Shown in pieces: positions 1 to 4,350 of a stretch of DNA of 8,100 bases. The notes under the pieces are model-generated. The model saw only the letters and a program-made list of their open reading frames with translations. It searched no databases and was not told where the DNA came from. The position numbers and the translations under genes are program-made. The stretch comes from Chloroflexota bacterium (GTDB lineage: Bacteria > Chloroflexota > Dehalococcoidia > Lucifugimonadales > JACPCL1). The first letter of the stretch is position 1. The number at the start of each line of letters is the position of its first letter. The DNA lies in the NCBI GenBank assembly GCA_016210375.1, contig JACQUH010000185.1:1-8100 (forward strand). Direction: 5' to 3'.

Positions 1-25
1 CAGAACAACCTGCCAATTCGGTTCC

Positions 26-176
26 GACCTAACCCCCTCTGGCTCCCCCTTCCCGCACGGGAAGGGGGAGAAGATTGGTTTGAATCGGTGTGATGCGGCA
101 GGGCCGCATCACACCGATTCCTCAGAATATCGTCCCCCTCTCCTGGGAGGAGAGGGGGACCACAGGGGGAGAGGTC
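26..176 (+). repeat. Three-hairpin intergenic repeat, copy R1
   Basis: A 151-bp element bounded by imperfect 17-bp terminal inverted repeats: GACCTAACCCCCTCTGG at 26-42 and CCACAGGGGGAGAGGTC at 160-176, with 14 of 17 positions complementary. Inside are three hairpins: a 12-bp perfect stem (43-54/59-70), a perfect 18-bp stem with a 3-nt loop (82-99/103-120) and a perfect 13-bp stem with a 3-nt loop (132-144/148-160). Nearly the same sequence recurs at 1786-1937 and, inverted, at about 3057-3194. There is no open frame and no obvious target-site duplication at the ends. The architecture resembles a MITE or another non-autonomous mobile element, but no transposase is present to confirm this. Confidence 0.9.
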
Positions 177-281
177 GGGTCTCATTGGCATTGTAATTGT
201 TCAATGACCATAAGGGGGCGGCTTCATTCCTCAGCCTGAAGGCTGAGGTGCAGAAAGCCGTCTTGAGATAGTTACCAAGAC
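177..281 (+). repeat. Repeat-linked spacer with two-tier hairpin
   Basis: The DNA between R1 and R2 has two parts that recur elsewhere. The first (about 180-211, containing CTCATTGGCAT and a copy of TGACCAT) is matched next to R4 at about 3021-3053, inverted. The second (about 236-280, containing GCCGTCTTGAGATAG) is matched at about 1968-2014 upstream of the methyltransferase. Between them is a nested hairpin: CGGCTT (219-224) pairs with AAGCCG (255-260), and CCTCAGCC (229-236) pairs with GGCTGAGG (241-248) around a TGAA loop. Such a hairpin recalls the subterminal hairpins of IS200/IS605 elements, but no tnpA or tnpB is present, so this is only a resemblance. Confidence 0.55.
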
Positions 282-429
282 ACCTAGCCCCCTCTGGCTC
301 CCCTTCCCCATGGGGGAAAGGGGAGCCAATAAACGTGAGTATCTGAACACGGCCTTGCCGTGATCAGATACTCACGAGAAGAACATCCCCCTCTCCGTTG
401 CGGAGAGAGGGATAAGAGGGGGAGAGGTC
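282..429 (+). repeat. Three-hairpin repeat, variant copy R2
   Basis: This copy has the same order of parts as R1: an outer arm containing CCCCCTCTGG, a GC-rich first hairpin (296-309 with 312-327, one bulge), a long central palindrome, a third hairpin (385-409) and a right arm ending GGGGGAGAGGTC at 418-429. The central palindrome is unrelated in sequence to that of R1 and R3. Here GTGAGTATCTGA (335-346) pairs with TCAGATACTCAC (364-375), and CACGGC (348-353) with GCCGTG (357-362), around a 3-nt CTT loop. Outer modules and geometry are therefore kept while the middle is different. Confidence 0.85.
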
Positions 430-460
430 AGAACCTCAGCAGCACTAGAATTTGGTTGAT

Positions 461-541
461 GGCTATCAGGGTACGGCTTGAAGCCGCAGATCTCCTCAGG
501 GTGTGCCTGAACCGCACTCAGCCCTTCGGGCATGGGTAGCC
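461..541 (+). other. Possible cloverleaf-shaped RNA fold before ruvC
   Basis: GGCTATC (461-467) can pair with GGTAGCC (535-541) to close a 7-bp stem with one G-U pair. Inside are three hairpins: 474-478/482-486, 499-505/513-519 (7 bp with two G-U pairs, 7-nt loop) and 521-524/528-531. The shape is a four-way junction like a tRNA, but there is no T-loop consensus, no normal D-loop and the arm lengths are wrong, so it is not a tRNA. It could be a structured leader of ruvC, a decayed RNA or chance. The rest of 430-587 shows no gene and no clear promoter. Confidence 0.2.
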
Positions 542-587
542 ACGGGCATAAAGCATTCCAAGTCCACAACAGTGACCCAGGTGAAGA

Positions 588-1085
588 GTGGCCTCCATCC
601 GCATCATGGGCATTGACCCCGGCACACTCAGGATGGGCTACGCCGTCCTGGAGGCGCAGCAGGATGACCTTCACCCCCTGGCCTGGGGCGCTCTGATCGC
701 CCCAGCAGGCGACGCCCTGGGCCTGCGCCTGCACACCCTGTACACCCGCTTGCTGGAGACCCTGGAGGCGTACCACCCTGACTGGGTCGCCATTGAAGAG
801 CCCTTCGTTTCCAAGAACGCCCGCACCGCCATGGCCATCGGCCAGGCGCAGGGGCTGGCCCTGGTGGCCGCCGCCCATCTGGGCATCGCCGTGGCCGGCT
901 ACCCGCCCAGGAAGGTGAAGCTGGCCACCACGGGCCACGGCGCGGCCACCAAGGAGCAGGTACAGCGCGCCATCATCCTTCACCTGGGCATGACGCAGCC
1001 TCTCTTGCCCAGCGACGCCTCCGACGCCATGGCCGTGGCCCTGTGCCACCTCCAGGCCGTCCAGGTAGAGAGCATCGTTTCATGA
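588..1085 (+). CDS. ruvC: Holliday junction endodeoxyribonuclease RuvC
   Basis: RuvC is the dimeric resolvase that nicks Holliday junctions held by RuvAB at the end of homologous recombination. The 165-residue product is near the usual family length and carries all its landmarks: IDPGT with Asp10 at the N-terminus, AIEEPF with Glu70, the KNARTAMAIGQAQG stretch (76-89), GHGAATKEQV (116-125) and the C-terminal SDASDAMA giving Asp143 and Asp146. These match the four acidic catalytic residues of the E. coli enzyme. The GTG at 588 is chosen because it leaves only a few residues before the first beta strand and has a weak AGGTGA just upstream; an ATG at 606 would cut into the strand. The stop overlaps the ruvA start in ATGA, which implies translational coupling. 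Confidence 0.95.
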   Translation: MASIRIMGIDPGTLRMGYAVLEAQQDDLHPLAWGALIAPAGDALGLRLHTLYTRLLETLEAYHPDWVAIEEPFVSKNARTAMAIGQAQGLALVAAAHLGIAVAGYPPRKVKLATTGHGAATKEQVQRAIILHLGMTQPLLPSDASDAMAVALCHLQAVQVESIVS

Positions 1086-1663
1086 TCGCCTTCCTGCGCG
1101 GCATCCTGGTCTCACTGGGCAACGACCACGCCGTCGTCGCCGTGGGGGGCGTTGGCTTCCAGGTGTCGGTCCCCGCTTCCGTGGCCGAGACCCTGGGCGC
1201 GGTGGGCCAGGAGGTCACCCTGCACACCACGCTCCTCGTCCGGGACGAGGAGCCAAGCCTGTACGGTTTCCCGACGCCTCAGGGCAAGCGCCTCTTTGAC
1301 GCCCTCCTGGCCGTCAGCGGCGTCGGACCACGGCTGGCGCTGGCCATCCTCTCCGCCTTCTCGCCGGACGAGGCCGCCGTGGCCATCGTCTCCGGCAACG
1401 CAGACCTGCTCTCCTCCGTCCGTGGGGTCGGCAAGCGCACGGCGGGGCGCATTGTTCTGGACCTCCAGGCCAGGCTCCAGAAGGAGTGGGAGGCCGAGGG
1501 CGTCACCCCCATGGATGCCAACGCCGATGTCATGGCAGCCTTGCAAGCCCTGGGCTACTCCGTGGGGGAGGCCCAGCGCGCCGCCGCCTCGCTGAAGGAC
1601 GTGGCCGGCCTGCCTCTGGAGGAGCAGGTCCGCCAGGCCCTCCAGGGGCTCGCCCGAGAGTAG
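1082..1663 (+). CDS. ruvA: Holliday junction branch migration subunit RuvA
   Basis: RuvA tetramers bind the four-way junction and load the RuvB motor. The product of 193 residues, from the ATG overlapping the ruvC stop, has the typical order. It begins with an N-terminal OB-fold (1-63, starting MIAFLRG and ending SLYGF). The central domain has two helix-hairpin-helix motifs (SGVGPR at 79-84, RGVGKR at 114-119, followed by TAGRIVLDL). A variable linker (about 131-147) leads to the C-terminal RuvB-contacting domain (about 148-193). An in-frame ATG at 1043 would add 13 residues inside ruvC and is not needed. In many bacteria ruvB follows; here a broken gene stub and a repeat follow, so RuvB must be encoded elsewhere. 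Confidence 0.97.
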   Translation: MIAFLRGILVSLGNDHAVVAVGGVGFQVSVPASVAETLGAVGQEVTLHTTLLVRDEEPSLYGFPTPQGKRLFDALLAVSGVGPRLALAILSAFSPDEAAVAIVSGNADLLSSVRGVGKRTAGRIVLDLQARLQKEWEAEGVTPMDANADVMAALQALGYSVGEAQRAAASLKDVAGLPLEEQVRQALQGLARE

Positions 1664-1675
1664 GGGGGCCATGCA

Positions 1676-1783
1676 ATGCCCTTGGCCATGAAACGGATTG
1701 CCATTATTGGCTCCGGAGGCCCGGGCCTGCGCTTAACCCAGGAGGTAAAGGCCTTCCACGCCAGGCTGATGTTCATTAACTAG
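1676..1783 (+). pseudogene. Stub of a nucleotide-binding protein gene
   Basis: A 35-codon frame starts 12 bp after ruvA. A second in-frame ATG at 1688 begins MKRIAIIGSGGPG, which looks like the first beta strand and glycine-rich loop of a nucleotide-binding protein. Two readings are possible: a P-loop of the adenylate-kinase/topology-modulation type, in which the essential GKS has been lost, or a Rossmann FAD/NAD-type GxGxxG start. After GSGGPG the sequence no longer resembles either family and stops at 1783, three bases before the left end of repeat R3. I read it as the 5' remnant of a gene removed by deletion or insertion. A 35-aa functional peptide cannot be excluded. Confidence 0.45.
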
Positions 1784-1785
1784 AC

Positions 1786-1937
1786 GACCTAACCCCCTCT
1801 GGCTCCCCCTTCCCGATGCGGGAAGGGGGAGAAGATTGGTTTGAATCGGTGTGATGCGGCAGAGCCGCATCACACCGATTCTTCAGACCACCGTCCCCCT
1901 CTCCGTTGCGGAGAAGGGGACCACAGGGGGAGAGGTC
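1786..1937 (+). repeat. Three-hairpin intergenic repeat, copy R3
   Basis: This 152-bp copy is nearly identical to R1: left terminus GACCTAACCCCCTCTGG (1786-1802), right terminus CCACAGGGGGAGAGGTC (1921-1937), and the same perfect 18-bp central palindrome (1843-1860/1864-1881) around an AGA loop. The third hairpin differs from R1: its loop region reads CCGTTGCGG, as in R2. R3 therefore combines the centre of R1 with a right hairpin resembling R2. It lies between the gene stub behind ruvA and the methyltransferase, where its GC-rich hairpins could stop or stabilise transcripts. Confidence 0.9.
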
Positions 1938-1967
1938 AGAACGGGCGTCAAACCCCTTCGTCAGTGC

Positions 1968-2018
1968 CCTTCAGGCTCGGGTACAGAGGCCGTCTTGAGG
2001 TAGCTACTGAGGAGCAAC
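1968..2018 (+). promoter_or_regulatory. Methyltransferase leader built from repeat-linked DNA
   Basis: This stretch matches 236-281 downstream of R1, including CAGAGGCCGTCTTGAGGTAG against CAGAAAGCCGTCTTGAGATAG (the two differ slightly in length). The last part supplies the ribosome binding site GAGGAG (2009-2014), four bases before the methyltransferase ATG. No convincing -35/-10 pair is visible between R3 and the gene. Confidence 0.5.
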
Positions 2019-2789
2019 ATGTCTACCTACGGTGATGCCTGGGCCGACCTGTATGACGCTGTCCACAGCCAGACGGAGGACATCGCCTTTTGGGTGGAGG
2101 AGGCCCAGGCCTGCGGCGGGCCTGTGCTGGAGCTGGCCAGTGGCACCGGACGGGTGACCCTCCCCATCGCCCAGGCAGGCGCGCCAGTAGTGGGCCTGGA
2201 CAGCTCTCTCCGGATGCTGCGCATCGCCCGGGCCAAGGCCCGTCGCCTCAAGCTCGCCCCTGACCGGCTCAGGTTCGTCAGGGGTGACATGCGTCGCTTC
2301 TCCCTTGGCCGGCAGTTCTCCCTGGCCATCATCCCCTTTCGCTCCTTCCAGATGCTCCTGTCCGTTGCCGACCAGAGCCAGGCGCTGGCGTGCATCAAGG
2401 AGCACCTGGCCCCCGAGGGACGGCTGATCATTGACCTCTTCGTACCGGACGTGGAGCGCATCCTTCGCGAACCCGGGGTGCGGGTGTACGGACGGGAACG
2501 GGTGGACCCGGCGACGGGGCACAGGCTGCTCTTGGGCGAGCAGAACAGCTACGATACCTTCAACCAGGTCATCTCCGCGCGAAGCATCATTGAGGAACTG
2601 GACGGGGAGGGCGTGCTGGTGCGCACGGCTCACGTGGAGTACCAGCTACGGTACATCTACCGCTTTGAGATGGGACACCTGCTGGCAGCCTGCGGTTACC
2701 AGGTGCAGGAAGTCTACGGTGGCTTTGCCCGCCAGGAGCTGGACGAGGAGAGCACGGAGATGATCTGGGTGGCGACGCCCCAAAGCTGA
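2019..2789 (+). CDS. Class I SAM-dependent methyltransferase
   Basis: The 256-residue soluble protein has a seven-strand Rossmann-like methyltransferase fold at its N-terminal half. Motif I is VLELASGTGRVTLPIA (36-51), which binds S-adenosylmethionine. The acidic residue ending strand 2 is Asp61 in VVGLDSS, followed by MLRIARAKA. The next motif is VRGDMR with Asp90, then the strand-4 region FSLAIIPFRSFQML (100-113) and HLAPEGRLIIDLF (129-141). The C-terminal half (about 145-256) is rich in beta strands and probably forms the substrate cap. The substrate cannot be read from the sequence, and neighbours give no pathway clue. The start is supported by GAGGAG at 2009-2014. The gene stands alone, with a convergent gene after it. 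No damage is visible. Confidence 0.9.
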   Translation: MSTYGDAWADLYDAVHSQTEDIAFWVEEAQACGGPVLELASGTGRVTLPIAQAGAPVVGLDSSLRMLRIARAKARRLKLAPDRLRFVRGDMRRFSLGRQFSLAIIPFRSFQMLLSVADQSQALACIKEHLAPEGRLIIDLFVPDVERILREPGVRVYGRERVDPATGHRLLLGEQNSYDTFNQVISARSIIEELDGEGVLVRTAHVEYQLRYIYRFEMGHLLAACGYQVQEVYGGFARQELDEESTEMIWVATPQS

Positions 2790-2794
2790 AAGCA

Positions 2795-2822
2795 CCAGGC
2801 ATCTGCTTCTCGCGACGCCTGG
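2795..2822. terminator. Terminator-like hairpin between convergent genes
   Basis: CCAGGCATC (2795-2803) pairs with GACGCCTGG (2814-2822) with a single mismatch, six bases after the methyltransferase stop. It lies between that gene and a convergent small frame, a usual place for a bidirectional terminator. No T-tract follows on either strand, so intrinsic termination is uncertain. Confidence 0.3.
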
Positions 2823-2855
2823 CCCTTGGGCCCGGCACTCGCCTTCCGCCCTGCC

Positions 2856-2978
2856 CTACTTGGCTCTGCGAGGGGTGCGATCCTTCTTGTTCCTCTGGTA
2901 AAAGAGGTACACAATGCCCGCCGCCAGGGCTGCCATGAGCGCCAGCAGCCCAACGCGTCTAAAGGTGTCTTTCTTCAT
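2856..2978 (-). CDS. Possible 40-aa single-pass membrane protein
   Basis: Starting at MKKDTFRRVG, this frame gives a 40-residue peptide with one hydrophobic segment (about 9-27, GLLALMAALAAGIVYLFY) bracketed by strongly basic ends (KKDTFRR and QRNKKDRTPRRAK). A purine-rich stretch with AGGA lies just before the ATG, rather close to it. The frame stays open upstream to 3104, but that extension runs through repeat R4 and is not protein-like. The composition is what a small membrane protein or a membrane anchor would show. I recognise no family. A chance frame remains possible because only one helix supports it. Confidence 0.4.
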   Translation of the reverse strand: MKKDTFRRVGLLALMAALAAGIVYLFYQRNKKDRTPRRAK

Positions 2979-3020
2979 ATTCCTGCCCTCTCGCCTCTCG
3001 TTCCCTTGCGAGCCAGGAGT

Positions 3021-3209
3021 AATGGTCTTTGAATAACTATGATGCCAATGAGACTTGACCTCTCCCCGTTGTCCCCCTCCACCAGGAGGAGAGGGGGGCA
3101 ACATTCTAAAGAATCGGTGCGATGCGACCTTGCCGCATCACACCGATTCAAACCAATCTTCTTCCCTTTCCCCTGGGGGAAAGGGAAGAAGATTCTGGGG
3201 GATGCCCCC
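3021..3209 (-). repeat. Three-hairpin repeat, inverted rearranged copy R4
   Basis: On the minus strand this is the R1 family with its right terminus (GACCTCTCCCC, read on the plus strand from 3057) and the flanking CTCATTGGCAT module (about 3021-3053). The central palindrome (3111-3149) is degenerate, with several mismatches. The hairpin at the other end is rearranged into a perfect 19-bp palindrome (3155-3173/3176-3194) that carries AATCTTC on both arms; in R1 that sequence lies on one side only. The outer GACCTAACCCC arm is missing, replaced by a GGGGGATGCCCCC hairpin (3197-3209). This copy appears older or recombined. The rest of 3210-3314 holds no gene. Confidence 0.8.
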
Positions 3210-3256
3210 GAACCCTCAATCGTCTCAACACTTCGGGACTGCGCCTCCATTATCCT

Positions 3257-3285
3257 GTATCCTGCGTTCTTCTGAGACAGGACAC
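3257..3285 (-). terminator. Weak hairpin downstream of the YqeK-like gene
   Basis: GTATCCTG (3257-3264) and CAGGACAC (3278-3285) can pair over eight positions, with one G-U on the minus strand. It sits 30 bp past the stop of the YqeK-like gene. It has no clear T-tract, so its role as a terminator is only suggested by position. Confidence 0.2.
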
Positions 3286-3314
3286 TTGTGGTAAGGGGAA
3301 AGGCAAGGTCAACT

Positions 3315-3899
3315 CTATCGGGCGGCATCCAGCCTGACGATAAGATCGTTCCGCGCTTCCACCGAGGCCGGGTGCAACAGGCTGCCGCGCTCCACCAGCG
3401 ATGCGATCTCCGCCGAGAGATATAAAAAGGCGGCGCGCTCCAAGCTCTTCCGGGCAACCTCCGACACCCATCGCAGTTGGGACGAGCCTTCGGCCTTTTC
3501 GGGGTCCAGCTTGTCCGCAAGAAACACGGCCAGGGTTACTTTGCCCATGCCCGGGCAGCCGGTGGAGTGCCAGCGCACCGCCTCCAGCACCTCCGTGTCC
3601 GTTACGCCGCAGTCGCGGCGCAGGCGCTCTGCCGCCAGGGGGCCATGGAGCAGGATGGGGACACGCTGCTCCACGGGGTGGACATCCAGCCGCCACTGGC
3701 GCGCCAGGACGAGCATTTCGTCAGGAGGCATGGCGCGGTACAGGTCATGCCCCAGGGCAGCCACCTCTACTTTTGCAGCGTCCACGCCATGGCGCTCCGC
3801 CAGCTCCAAGGCAACGCCTCGTACACGGAAGAGGTGCTGCTGCAAGCCCAGAGGAAGGGTGTGGATGATGGTGCTCAGGGATAAAAGGGAAGTGCTCAT
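3315..3899 (-). CDS. yqeK: YqeK-like HD-domain phosphohydrolase
   Basis: YqeK-type HD proteins are known as symmetrical diadenosine tetraphosphate hydrolases that split Ap4A into two ADP. The 194-residue product has the metal-binding ladder in the right order: His22 (QQHLFRV), His51-Asp52 (ALGHDLYRA), His85 (ILLHGPLAA), His111 (VRWHSTGCPGMGK) and Asp129 (FLADKLDPEKAEG). The tail LVERGSLLHPASVEARNDLI (168-187) also matches the usual YqeK ending. ADKLDPEK replaces the more common ADKIEPxR. The start lies 11 bp after the stop of the HIT gene. No good Shine-Dalgarno is present, so translation may depend on the upstream gene. yqeK is often found with nadD and rsfS; neither is here. Confidence 0.85.
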   Translation of the reverse strand: MSTSLLSLSTIIHTLPLGLQQHLFRVRGVALELAERHGVDAAKVEVAALGHDLYRAMPPDEMLVLARQWRLDVHPVEQRVPILLHGPLAAERLRRDCGVTDTEVLEAVRWHSTGCPGMGKVTLAVFLADKLDPEKAEGSSQLRWVSEVARKSLERAAFLYLSAEIASLVERGSLLHPASVEARNDLIVRLDAAR

Positions 3900-3910
3900 G
3901 CGCGGGGGAG

Positions 3911-4252
3911 CTAGCCCAGCTCCGGCAGCTTCTTGCCGCCCAGCAGGTGGAGGTGAACGTGGGGGATGCCCTGACCAGAGTCCGGCCCCTGGTTGATGGA
4001 CAGGCGGTAGCCGCTAAGGGCCACCCCTTCCCGGCGGGCCATCTCTCCGGCCACAGCCAGCAGGTGGCCGAAGGCCGGCTCCTGGCCGGGGCCGATGTCG
4101 GCCAAGGAGGTGATGTGCAAGAAGGGGATGATGAGCAGGTGGGTTGGAGCCAAGGGATGGATGTCCCGGACAACAAAGCAACGCTCATCCCTGAACAGGA
4201 TGTCGCTGGGGATCTCTCCGCGGCCTATCCGGCAGAAGATGCAATCTTGCAT
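3911..4252 (-). CDS. HIT-family nucleotide-binding protein (HinT-like)
   Basis: HIT proteins hydrolyse nucleoside phosphoramidates or dinucleoside polyphosphates through a histidine triad. The 113-residue product starts MQDCIFCRIGRGEIPSDILF, the classic HinT N-terminus with a CxxC zinc pair (Cys4, Cys7). It has DIHPLAPTHLLIIP (30-43) and ends with the catalytic signature IPHVHLHLLGG (His98, His100, His102). The length is typical. The frame is open further upstream to 4303, but those 17 codons are translated from tandem 8-bp repeats, so the start at 4252 is preferred even though its Shine-Dalgarno is weak. The YqeK-like gene follows after 11 bp, so the two are very likely co-transcribed. Confidence 0.95.
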   Translation of the reverse strand: MQDCIFCRIGRGEIPSDILFRDERCFVVRDIHPLAPTHLLIIPFLHITSLADIGPGQEPAFGHLLAVAGEMARREGVALSGYRLSINQGPDSGQGIPHVHLHLLGGKKLPELG

Positions 4253-4261
4253 GGTGACATC

Positions 4262-4322
4262 ATACGGACATACGGACATACGGACATGCTGACATTCTGC
4301 CAATTTGTCCGTATGCCCGTAT
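4262..4322. repeat. Tandem 8-bp repeats with inverted partners
   Basis: Three direct copies of ATACGGAC lie at 4262-4285. Their complements GTCCGTAT (4307-4314) and GCCCGTAT (4315-4322) follow, so 4270-4285 and 4307-4322 can form a 16-bp stem with one mismatch around a 21-nt loop. Further short repeats (CCCTATG twice, 4331-4344) run up to the acyl-CoA dehydrogenase stop. The hairpin lies between that gene and the HIT gene and may act as a terminator or processing site. Confidence 0.75.
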
Positions 4323-4350
4323 ATCCTATACCCTATGCCCTATGCCTGTC

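Noticed and set aside
26..429. CRISPR array
   Set aside because: The repeats are about 150 bp, internally palindromic and irregularly spaced, not short direct repeats with unique spacers; no cas gene is present.
461..541. tRNA gene
   Set aside because: The fold is cloverleaf-like, but there is no T-loop consensus, no D-loop GG and arm lengths are wrong, so it is kept only as a possible structured segment.
372..1049. Minus-strand frame opposite ruvC
   Set aside because: Composition is Gly/Gln/His-rich shadow sequence and it runs into repeat R2; ruvC on the plus strand has all catalytic residues.
2979..3104. Longer version of the small membrane protein starting at 3104
   Set aside because: The extension is a translation of repeat R4 and its flank (Pro/Gly-rich), and the internal ATG at 2978 gives a coherent peptide.
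3039..3337. Several short plus-strand frames across R4
   Set aside because: They read through hairpin repeat DNA in all three frames and have no protein-like features.
4253..4303. N-terminal extension of the HIT protein
   Set aside because: The extra 17 codons come from tandem ATACGGAC repeats and a linker; the HinT family normally begins close to the CIFC motif, as it does from 4252.
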